Shown here in pieces: positions 38,220 to 48,265 of a stretch of DNA of 64,000 bases. The stretch is from positions 6,820,001 to 6,884,000 of the forward strand of contig OX467092.1 in NCBI GenBank assembly GCA_950106755.1. The letters are read 5' to 3'. The first letter of the stretch is position 1; each line of letters opens with the position of its first letter. The position numbers and the translations under genes were made by a program. This DNA comes from Climacium dendroides (lineage: Eukaryota > Streptophyta > Bryopsida > Hypnales > Climaciaceae). The notes below the pieces were generated by a model. That model saw nothing but the letters and a program-made list of their open reading frames with translations, made no database searches and had not been told where the DNA came from.

Positions 38220-40610
38220 ATGCAAGGGTCGCACCCACCAGAGGAAGGGTTAGGGTTAGTTGCGAATCGCGCTCTGTCGCAGGTGAACCGCCTTTCGCAG
38301 CAATACCCGCAGCAGCAGCAGCAGCAGAAGCAGCAGGTGCAGATGGCGGGACGCCCGCCGTCCGCCAATCCACATTACAACCCCCAGCAGTTCGCTGCAG
38401 CGGCAAGTCCCGCCGCGTCTCAGATGATGATGGCTCAGCAGCAGCAGAGACCGGTGGGGCAGATGCAGCAGCAGCAGCAGCGGCCGACGGGTGTTGCACA
38501 GCAGGGTAGCCAAATCCGAGGTGGAACGTACTTGCAGCAGACGCAGCAATTTCCGCAGAATCAGTATGTGCATCATATTGGGTCGGTGCCGATGAATAAT
38601 GTGAATCAGGCGAGGCCGGGGGTGCAAGGGAGCATTGCACCGGCGACTGGAACCCAGCATTATGGGAATATGCAGAATATGGGCGTAGCGCAACAGCATA
38701 ACATGCAGGTACGTCAGGGTTTCAATGCTCCGGAGAATGTGTCGTTGGGATACTGTATGCAAAAGTTATGAAGGTTTTGAATCGGGTTAGGGTTTAGGGT
38801 TCTGATGCGTTGGAGTGGTTGTAGTCACTAGTTTGTTTTGATTTTCGTTTTCAGTGGAAAGGAGGTTGGGACACTCGAAATCGGTAGGTACTATGTTGAG
38901 ATTGTTCAATTTTTTGTGTATTCGGGGTAGCGAACGGAAGGGCTTCAATGCACCAAAGAATGTGTCATTTGGATACTGTATACAAAAGTTATGAAGGTTC
39001 TGAGGCGTTTTAGGGGTTGACACTCGTAATCGGTAGGTGTTCAGACGGGTTTAGGGCTTAGGGTTCTCAGGCGTATTAATTAAATTGAAGTCATCAATGG
39101 TCTGGTTTGGTTTTTCATTTCATTTCCAGTGAAGCTAAGGTAGGAACTCGTCGATCATAGTTCGTATCATTGATCTGGTCAATTTTTTTGATGTTCTTGT
39201 TAGCAAATGAAAGAGGGTTTAAATGCGCTACAGATGTGCTATTTGGTTACTGTATCCAATGTTTATGAAGATTGAATAGATGACCTAGAATGAACTTTCG
39301 AACAGATGGTTTGCTGGTCTACATCGTCTTAAAAATATGTACCCATTGTCAAAGGTTTTAGGGTGGTGATCATCAGTGTCTCACTTTAATAACATTCAGG
39401 GAAAAACTCATATAGGTTCTCTTGAAAACTCATTCAGGGAAGAAGCAGGGTGTTCCCTTTTGAAAGTAGTGCTGTCACTTTCCTTTGTTTTGTGAAAGAA
39501 GTAGCTCTCAGAGATGTTAAATCATCATTTGAAGCTCCTTTTCCATCCTTCATGTTATTTTCAAATTTTTTGTCATCGTTACCGGTATTCTAATTTTAGC
39601 TCCGTCTGCAGGCTAGACAGAAGCCGAATCAGGGGCCAACAGTTTCCTCCCACTTCATAGGAGCAATGCAGCAACAGAACCTTGGTCCTGGTAGACAGGG
39701 TGTATCCCTTACTGCACAGCAGCAACAACAACAGGCACTACAGCAACAGCAGCAACTAAGCGCTCAACAACGCCTTGGACCGCAACAGCAGCAAGCAATG
39801 GCGCGACAGACACAGAGCCAGCAGATGATGCAGAATCAAGGAAACACCATGCTTGTCAGGGGTTCTTCTACCGGTGCACAGATGCAGGGTATCTCAGCAG
39901 GAGTTCCACAACAAGCGATGTATGCTATGGGGAAACCTGCTCAGTATCAGCAACAACAGCAACAGCAGCCACAGCAGCAACCTCAACAGCAGCAGGCACG
40001 ACCGCAGATGGTCAGTACTTCCTTGGTCACCAACCAAGCAAGACCGGGGACACCCGGGGCAGCTGCTCAGGCCAACAACGCACTCCCTTCGTCGGTTCCT
40101 TCATCCGCTGCCAATACCGAGCCACTTGATGCAACAGGAAGCATTCTGGGCAAACGCAGTATACAAGACTTACTAGCACAGATCGACCCTGGAGAGCGGC
40201 TTGATCCTGATGTGGAAGAGGTGTTGCTTGAAATTGCAGATGATTTCATCGAAAGTGTGACTTCGTTTGCTGTGAAACTAGCGAAACACCGCAAGTCTGA
40301 TGTTCTGGAAGCCAAAGACGTGTTGCTCCACCTCGACAAACAGTGGAACATAACGGTCCCGGGTTTTGGTGGAGATGAGTACCGGTCTTACAAGCGTCCG
40401 AGTGTCAGTGAAACACACAAGCAGCGCCTTTCTGTTGTTAGGAAATCGGCAGCAGCTGGACAGGCAGCAGCGGAGTCGAAAGCCCTCTCTGCAGCACCAG
40501 CCACAAATGCCTCTACTCCTGTGAAATCTGGACTATCAGGTTTGAGCACTGGTCCAACTGGTTCGCCTTCGGGTGGTTCGCCAGGCATGCCGAGATTACC
40601 ACGGGTGTAG
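38220..40610 (+). CDS. TAF12: Transcription initiation factor TFIID subunit 12 (2 coding exons)
   Basis: The exons are 38220-38708 and 39612-40610, joined by a phase-0 intron with the donor GTACGT; the product has 495 residues. Residues 1-340 are low-complexity and rich in Q, M and A, with several glutamine runs. Residues about 344-415 form the conserved TAF12 histone fold: it begins KRSIQDLLAQIDP, followed by DPDVEEVLLEIADDFIES, AKHRKSD and QWNITVPGF. The tail is rich in S, G and A. TAF12 pairs with TAF4 in TFIID, and in SAGA-type complexes with its adaptor partner, and acts in the nucleus. The start is the first ATG after an in-frame stop at 38208. Long open frames in other phases across the CAG-rich parts are by-products of glutamine coding. 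Confidence 0.93.
38709..39611 (+). repeat. TAF12 intron with a triplicated segment
   Basis: Three diverged copies of a segment lie in the intron, at about 38714-38778, 38938-39003 and 39213-39275. Each has TTCAATGC(T/A)CC or a variant, then GGATACTGTAT and AAGTTATGAAG. The DNA between copies 1 and 2 is echoed between 2 and 3 (GGGTTTAGGG, TTTCCAGTG). The first copy starts a few bases after the donor site. Confidence 0.7.
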
Positions 40611-41261
40611 TGATCTGCGTAGCACATCCTGTGCATGTTCACGACAGCATCAATAATGCGGCAGCATGAACATAGAATCAATCAGCTTGGTGCCCCCTGA
40701 ACTGAGCCTTGTGAATTTCGAACTTGGGGGGGTGGGGCTTCTCATGCAGAAATCCAAATTGGATCGATGCTCTGTATATTACGCATTCAGAAATTTTTGG
40801 AAACGCTCCGTAATAGTATAGTGGGTTTTCTTTTTTCACAGTTCAACAAGAGATTACGAACATGGAGGTATCGACAGCCTGTGTTTGTCACAGCATGCCC
40901 TATGCCGGACTCACAATGATTCCTTGTAATATTCAAGTTTGGTTTTTGCTTGCTCTGCTTTGTCAACTGTCATACGTTGGTGACTGCAGGTGCGGCTTGT
41001 TGGGCGGAGCCAAGAAGCCTGAATGATAGCGCTGCACGTGCTACTAATACTCCGTGGGTTTTGTCTGTTGTGGAAGCTTTTGTGTAATTGAACTAGAGTT
41101 TACTGGCTTGTATTTGGGGCGTATTTTTTTCCTGGTACATATATAGCTAAGGTAGTCTGCTCTTGAAATGACCAATTTAACCCTTGAAACTTGGGGTCCC
41201 TCTATACGACCTGTATTTAGCCTTATAACTCTTCAATTGTGGTTTACTATATGAATTCTGA

Positions 41262-41575
41262 TACATTGTTATTTACACACTACCATGATCAGTAATTTAC
41301 TTTGTATTGAATAATATTTGGTCAATGTTTTTCTGGTGAAATACCACCGTATTCATAATATTCTATATGGTTGCAAAGGGCTTTCAGGCCCTTCTAGGGT
41401 TAAGAGCTGATTGCCTTTTGGGGGAAGTTAAACTCCTTGAAACAATTTTCAAGTAAATTTTTGGAGGAAGGAAAATGATATTGGCATCTAACTCAATCGT
41501 TTCATATTTCTTGGACTTTTTGTGGAATTTGTTACATTTTTTTGAAGTTGAAATGCAATGGTCACTAAAAGCAAC
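41262..41575 (-). repeat. Inverted copies of two dispersed repeats, adjacent
   Basis: On the minus strand, 41575-41430 matches 3618-3750 and 23600-23735, and 41405-41262 matches 15621-15775. Elsewhere in the window the two segments occur apart, so here they show the original order in one longer element. Confidence 0.55.
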
Positions 41576-43118
41576 CACTTTTTGAAATATACACTATTGG
41601 TATGTTGAAGAAAGTAAAATGTATCTATGTGTCTTAATTGCTTTTAGAATTCAAGTGCTTTTAGAGCATACTACCTCATAGATTGGTTGTGACCCATGCA
41701 TAAATATTAGCTTTGTGAATTGGTCTTCGTCTTTGATTTAGTTTAGATTTAAGAGTTCATATCAATTAACCTCTAAATGTCCAAGGCCTTTTTTGAACTT
41801 TTTAGAATTTGTTGTAAATTGAACAAATTAAAAGCCAACATTTTGATAAGTTGTATCAATATTTTTTGAATTGTAATTATATAAATTCAAACTAGGCATG
41901 TTACATATTATATTGGAAAAGAATACACATTAATATCACTTATGGATTGAAGGATTACAATGTTTGATTATGAAGGTGTTGAAACTATAATGTGATTTGA
42001 AATCTTTCAATCCTTTTTTCAAATGTCAAATCTAAGAAGTTGGTCACTCAAAAAAATGAGGCTAAAGGGCCTAACATGTAAAACTCCAATCAATTTATGG
42101 CTTCTCATTATTTATTCTATAATTTTTTTAAATGAATTTCTAATGTGATTTTTTCTCCAAGACCTAGTGTATTTGAAGTTCATTTCCAAAAGTTCTGAAT
42201 ACTATGCGAAGTCAAAATTGCAATGGACATCCTTGCACAAAATCTTGAATAGAAAAATTAGAATCAATTCATTTTCAAAATTAAATTCTTGATGCTAAAA
42301 CTAGACTTCAAAAAGAATTTAAAAAAAATATATAAAATACTAATAGTAGAAATTTGGTTAGGTTTTACTTGACTTCAAAGTATTGTTGACACCAAAATTT
42401 GTTGCCTTGGGCATTTAGGGGTTAAACATGAATATCCTGAGGTGAAACACCAGAATTTGTCAACATAAGCAATTCAACATTGTTGGAGGCACCTTTTTGA
42501 GAAATAAAAAGCATTTTTGAAGTATTAGTATTTGAAAATATTGAATTTTAAAAAGAATAGAATTTTTGGATTATTTTTTTGGAAGTATTATTAACCAAAA
42601 ATCATGAATTTGAAAAAAAAAATTGGATATTAAGACATATAATTACTATGTATTTTCAATGTGGAACTTTCTAGTAGGCTAATAAAATTGTCACATAGCT
42701 TGGTTATAAGTCCAAAATCTAAAGAATGAGCAATCAATTAATTGTAGTTAAGTATGGCAACAATTTAATTACACTTTCTTAAACACTTTCAATGAAAGTC
42801 TACTTGCTAGGAATGGGTAGACAAGTGTTTTTGGGTGTTTTCACCTTATATAAGTTCAATATTGTGAGGTACACTACTGTAGCATTTTAAATGACAATCA
42901 TTTCATATACATATCAACTTGATTTTGGATACAAAAATTGAGTACTTCCAATGGTGGGACAAATATCAACAGTGCTAGTATGTGAGCCCAAAAATGCGAG
43001 CTTGTGAGCATTGAGCCTACAATATAGGTACTTATAATATAGATATCCCACACTATAGAAAATGTATGTATTATAAACACCTATAATATGGATATTTGTA
43101 ACATATAATTATACCTTC

Positions 43119-43495
43119 ATCACAAAGTTTAGACTCTATGGTTTGTCAACTTTTATCATGTGGTTATTGTTGTTTTATAGGTTTATACATTAATTACAAT
43201 TTATCGCATCATTACGATGCATTACTTCACATCATTATGATGCAGTTGCAAATAATGCATTGTAATGATGCGTTAAATTGTAATTAACGTGCGAACCCAT
43301 GAAACAATGATAAGTACATGATAATTGTTGACAAACTATAGGGTCTAAACCAGTGTTTTTCTTTGGGACCTGTGTCCCCCCTGTTGTCCTCATTACAGAG
43401 GCCAATTTTTGGAGGGACGAAACCAGAGAGGTCAGATTTCTGACAATCTGGCAAAATTTCGCCAGAAAAAAAAACACTGGTCTAAACTTTGTGAT
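43119..43495. mobile_element. Foldback element of the ATCACAAAGTTTAG family, with insertion
   Basis: It has the same ends and arm sequence as 25216-25480. Without the hAT-like insertion and its duplicated target it would be about 240 bp. Its centre keeps CATTGTAATGATGCG in both copies. Confidence 0.8.
43351..43479. mobile_element. hAT-like MITE, 129 bp, target duplication GTCTAAAC
   Basis: The ends are CAGTGTTTTTC and, reversed, CAGTGTTTTTTTTTC. An exact 8-bp direct repeat GTCTAAAC flanks it (43343-43350 and 43480-43487). The CAGTG ends and 8-bp duplication fit the hAT superfamily. It is inserted in the right arm of the older foldback element, which gives their relative age. Confidence 0.88.
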
Positions 43496-45154
43496 GTTAT
43501 AATCACAAACAATTTCTATTGTATATACATCTATGTTATAGGTGTAGAGTATTTTAGGCTCATGGGCTCACATTCCTATACTCACATAATAGCAACCCTC
43601 AGACAAATATTAAAGGTTGCTTACACTTTGACTCACACTTCAATTCTATAAGTTCCTTGATTTCCAAGTTTGTTGGATTGTTGAAGGGACAATAATAAAT
43701 AATATAATATAATTTGTGGGATTTGAAACTTTATAATGTAAAGATTTGTTCCCAATTCCAAGTCCCAAGTATCACACATGTGATTATCAAGTTCCAAAAA
43801 TAGGTTAAAACAAGGACAATAAGTAATAGTTCAAATTTTTGGGAATTTTCTATTTTGAATATAAGGTGGATGGATTGTATACAAAATCAATTTGCAAAGA
43901 TGTCTTGATTTAGTGAAATCCTTCTTATTTATATACAAATATACAAATGTATGTGACTTAAAGATTAGTTTTAGCCTAAGATGGAATCCCGACTCCTTGC
44001 AATCAAACATCCAAAAATCACTTCCATTTAAGTATTTTTGAGTGAATTAGAACTCACTGCTAGGAAATTGTGCCCCAAACAACAAAAAATCAATAGTTTT
44101 TTTTGTTCTTCTAGGCATTGGTGTTTATGACTTAAACAATTTAATAGAATTTTGTAAAGATGGTGACAAATTATTGTTGTTCTAAGCACCTTGAATTCTT
44201 CTTGGACAAATCAATAGAAATCCAATATAATTTATAAAAAATAATTTGTTATTTGCATGTGATAATGTGAATTTAACCATGGTGTATTGGATGAAGAATG
44301 TAGTTTGCAAGAGCAAGGTCTTAGATGTGACAGTTGACCCTATTGACATGGCAATTTTTGGCGTGTTGATGTGGTAGTTATTAACCTTGTTGATGTGGTC
44401 CAAATCTATTGTTCAAATCAATAATTCTAAAACAACAAACTTCAATGTACTTTTGACCAAGACAATGTAAATGAAATGAATGAAAATAATAACAAATTTT
44501 GATTAAATTTTTGTTGTTTTGGTCTATGGAGGTTCTTTCAATAATTGAAACTTGAGTAATTGAATTCTTTAAAATGTAATTTAGAATACATATAATTTTC
44601 AATGTAAATCAATTTTCTTTTCATTGCAATTCTTTCATTTTTCTTTTAGCTTGTCAAACCCAATTAAACATTTTATGGTAGTTGTTCAATGTTCAACAAC
44701 ATTTTAATGCAAATATTCACTTTTATTCCAAAAATTTATTTGATATTTGTAAACTTATCAAGTTGTCTTTCTATTTAAAAATTTTTAAACTAAGATTGCT
44801 ATAAGCAAATTTTTTTAAAGGAAAAGAGTGCAAAATATTTAATAATTTCTCAGTCTTGACAAATTTGCTAATTAGATAAAGTAGTGATGTTCACATCGTT
44901 GATCCCTCAATGATGGAGGAATGTTTTGGGGGCTTCAATTAACTAAGGATAAAAAATTGTGATTCCAAATTTTTGATTTTGCAATTGAAACTTTGTATGT
45001 AGAGTACAAAAAGCATTAGGAAAAATTTGAATCCACAAAGAGGCCTTGTGTTTTCTCACTAATTTTTATACTAATTGAATTAATATGAAGGTGACCACAT
45101 CCTCATTAATACCACCACTTGGCGTGTGCTCTATCCTTCATGATGGAATCATCA

Positions 45155-45350
45155 TGAGATTTATAAGATCATGGAGATGAATTGGGTAATGATGACAAAT
45201 TTTTGAATTCATAGCCCAATTAGTGAGTTGAGAAGGCTCTTCCCACTTAAATTTATGAGATCATGGAGATGAATTGGATAATGATGATGAATTTTTGAAT
45301 TCATCATGCAATTTTTGGCCCAATTAGTGAGTTGAGAAGGCTCTTCCCAC
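45155..45350 (+). repeat. Tandem duplication, about 100-bp units
   Basis: Two copies share GATCATGGAGATGAATTGG, then AATGATGA, TTTTTGAATTCAT and GAGAAGGCTCTTCCCAC. Copy 2 has a short insertion (CATGCAATTTTTGG). Confidence 0.85.
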
Positions 45351-45640
45351 CCAAGCTTTTGCTCTTGGGGGGTTCAATTTTTTCCTAATGATTGTTTCGA
45401 AAGTAAGTCAAATTTTGTAGAATTTGAATTAGTGGTTGCAAAGTTAGATTCAATGTAGTCTTTTGTTCTCAATACAACCAAGTTGGACATCCAAGAAAAC
45501 TTTATATATTTGATTTTTATTCATGAATTAAAAAAAACCCGATCAATTTCAAGGCTAGTCATCAACCTGTACAAGTTGTGAGACACTTATCATACTACTA
45601 AAATCATAAGTCCCTCTGTAATATCACAAATGCTATCATT

Positions 45641-46431
45641 AATACTAGGGGCTCATGCTTGCTATGCTACGCATTCATTGTATCACATATTAGTAAAAAT
45701 TTGATATATTTGAATAGAATGCATGATAATGATTTTGATAAGTCTTAAAAATAATTATTTTTATTATTTTATTAAAATATTTCCAATCATGCATACGTAG
45801 AAATCATATTTTCACACAATGTGATATTACTGAAATAGAGTAGCAGCTCACAATTACCTCTGTAATATCACTTTTTACAAAAGGTGATATTGTAGAAATA
45901 ATATAGTCGTTGCAATGAAGGTGATATTAAAGAGGATCAATATGGTGATATTATAGAGGTAGTAAATCCATTGCTTCTATGATCTTGTGCTTTTGTGAGC
46001 TTTGAGCTTTCATGATTTCAATTTTCTATTGCTACTACCAAATGATTTTGAGAAATTTATTTAATTGAAGCGATTTTGGATTCCACAACAATTAAGTTGT
46101 TCATAAAGTTTTTGAGATTTATAAGTTTTTCTTTTCAATTCTTCAATTTGGGTTGCCATTTTTTGTAACAATGGAGTCAAATTTCTAATGCATTCTAATA
46201 TATGTGTATCTTTTATAGTATTTACCATTGCATGTGTTTCATTCATCATTCAATAAATTTCTATTGTACATTTCAATATATGCTTACTTATAAAAAAATT
46301 ATACAAAGATTTTAGTCATTTTTATTTGAAGACTTATTGAAATTTTTGTTCTACATTCTATCTAATACATAAAAATTCTTATGAAATTCTAATGATGAAT
46401 GCGTAGCATAGCAAGCACCAACCGCTAGTAT
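45641..46431. mobile_element. Candidate inverted-repeat element of about 790 bp
   Basis: The left end (AATACTAGGGG..., then TGCTTGCTATGCTACGC) is mirrored at the right end (GCGTAGCATAGCAAGCA, then CCGCTAGTATT) over about 40 bases. The right end has CTAG before T after a short palindrome, which is somewhat Helitron-like, but the long inverted ends fit other types too. Inside are several inverted copies of a GTGATATTA/CAGAGGTA motif (45855-45965). There is no transposase frame. Confidence 0.5.
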
Positions 46432-46499
46432 TTTGCTAAAAAAATTTGAAAGTTGAATTGTACATATCAACATAATCATATAAAAATGCTGATGCCAAT

Positions 46500-47125
46500 A
46501 AGTTTCATGGATGACTTTCAAGGTTACTATAGAAATAAAAAACACACTTATTTAGTCGATAAATTGGATTGTTTTGGTAATGTACCTTGATAATGTGTTT
46601 CTTTTTCTTCAGGATTAACCCTCTAAGGACATTGTAGCCAAAAAGTGGTTTGTGAATGACTTTTTAAATCACTATAGAAATGAAGAATGCATCTATTGGT
46701 CCAAAAATCAAATCATTTTTGAGTGGCTACCTTGGTTATAGGTTGATGATCTTCCAAGGTAAACTCTAGAAAGGCTTGGGCCTCCATGATTATAGTAGTC
46801 ATCAAAATACTCTAATTATTAGACCAATAGGTACATTCTTCATTTCTACAATGATTTGATATGTCATCCATTGACCACTTTTTAACATCCGTGATAAGCT
46901 TTGAAAAAATGATACCTATTATCAAGATACATTATTAAAAATGATATGATTTATGGCCCAATAAGTGCATTTTTAAAATTTCTATAGTAATCTTAAAAGT
47001 TGTCCTAAAAAATTGAGACTTATCATAAGGTACATTACTAAAAATGATATGATTTATGGACCAATAAGTGCATTCTTCATTTCTATGGTTAACCTTAAAA
47101 GTTGTCCATAAGACATTTTTTAGCC
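46500..47125. repeat. Array of about 100-bp units in opposite orientations
   Basis: Two direct units (46501-46600 and 46640-46740) and three inverted ones (about 46801-46925, 46920-47022 and 47020-47125) share the phrase TAGAAATGAAGAATGCA(C/T), CTATTGGTCC/TTATTGGTCC and ATCATATCATTTTT. A transcript would fold into a long stem. The copies are diverged by perhaps a quarter. Confidence 0.65.
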
Positions 47126-47234
47126 ACCGCCTTACATGTTAAAATAATGAAGTACATCTAGGTAACTATGAAGACAACCTTTTCACCCCAATTCCCTTCC
47201 AATGTGAGAACATACCATAATTTTGTATAATACA

Positions 47235-47292
47235 ATCACTTTTCTTTCCTTTTCCTTTTCTTTTTCCTTTTCTTTTTTCCTTTTCTTTCCCC
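47235..47292 (+). repeat. Polypyrimidine tract before the TFIIA-L promoter
   Basis: The stretch is almost pure C/T, built of CTTTTCC and CTTTTC units, about 70-125 bp upstream of the promoter palindrome. Confidence 0.8.
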
Positions 47293-47359
47293 GCTGAAAG
47301 ATAATAATACTGCACTGTAGCAGCAAGCATGGAACCCAAACGCGAGGAGCGTGAAGCGC

Positions 47360-47399
47360 GGCCCACATGGGCCAAGAAAGCCCCCCAAGTGTATAAAAG
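47360..47399 (+). promoter_or_regulatory. TFIIA-L promoter: GGCCCA/TGGGCC palindrome and TATA box
   Basis: The palindrome GGCCCACATGGGCC at 47360-47373 holds two site II (TGGGCC) elements, which TCP factors bind in many plant housekeeping genes. TATAAAAG follows at 47392-47399. The start of transcription is then expected near 47425, leaving a leader of over 800 bases. An acceptor-like TTTTGCAG at 48153-48160 suggests a leader intron. Confidence 0.7.
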
Positions 47400-48265
47400 C
47401 GCGAGCGCAAGCAAAACCAGTGAGCCAACTGCTCGCGCTCATTCCCCCACTTGCTACAATCACCACCGTCTCCTCCAATTCCCGCTCGCATTTGAACTTC
47501 AGCAGACCGAAACGCTTCGTTTCCACAAATCCCACAAATTCCACACTAATAAGGCTGGTTCGTGATATTGGAAGTAATTTGCTGCTACATTGCAACTTGG
47601 GAACCATTTGGTACGGGGTCTTGGATGGGATGGCCTTGGGCCGAGGACACCATCATTCACTCCCTTCACACATTTCTATCACACGCAATGGATGCATCTC
47701 TTTTCGAATTCATAGGACGAGGGTGTCGACGATTTGTTGACGATTTGTTGACGATTTGGAGTAGAGAATTGGACTGTGCTGAGAGCAGAATGGAGGAAGG
47801 GTGTCGATTGTCTGTATATACATTGTATATGACGATGGTGGACTAGATTGGGATTGATTGATTGACAGATTGATTGTTACATTGGCGATTCGGTGGTAGG
47901 TTTGGAAGCGAAAGTGAGAACTAAGCTTTTGATTGTACTGCACATTATTAGAAAACTGGAGAGAATCAGGGATTAATAACAGTTTGTCTTGCACTTTGGA
48001 TTCTGTGTGTATCGATTTGTCGTCTCGGATGTTGGTATCCGAGAGTTTTGAAGCTTTATGGTGTGCCGTTGGTGAATTTGGGGTGAGATCGATGATGGGA
48101 AGGGATGGACGGGTCGTACGTAGTGTTCTGATTTTTGAGTTTTGTTTTTGGGTTTTGCAGGTGGATGTGGAGGTTGGAAGGAGGAGGGTGAGTGGGACGT
48201 TGTTGGTAAGGGGAGAGGGGAAAGGGAGATTTGAAATTGCAAAGTAGAAGTGAGGTTGCGTAAAG

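Larger units (their letters stand above)
40611..47359. other. TAF12 3' flank and repeat-rich intergenic DNA
   Basis: The first ~500 bases are probably the TAF12 3' UTR. The rest has no recognisable gene. It holds inverted copies of dispersed families (41262-41575), a foldback with a nested hAT-like MITE (43119-43495), a 100-bp tandem duplication (45155-45350), a candidate inverted-repeat element (45641-46431) and an inverted array (46500-47125) that ends just before the TFIIA-L promoter. Confidence 0.6.

Noticed and set aside
37987..38762. Minus-strand and other-phase frames of 154-217 residues over TAF12 exon 1
   Set aside because: CAG-rich glutamine coding gives alanine-, serine- or leucine-rich open frames in other phases; they lack domains and splice partners.
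47933..48247. Possible upstream coding exon of TFIIA-L
   Set aside because: It is closed by stops before the conserved start and is bounded by a likely leader-intron acceptor; it does not resemble any TFIIA N-terminus.
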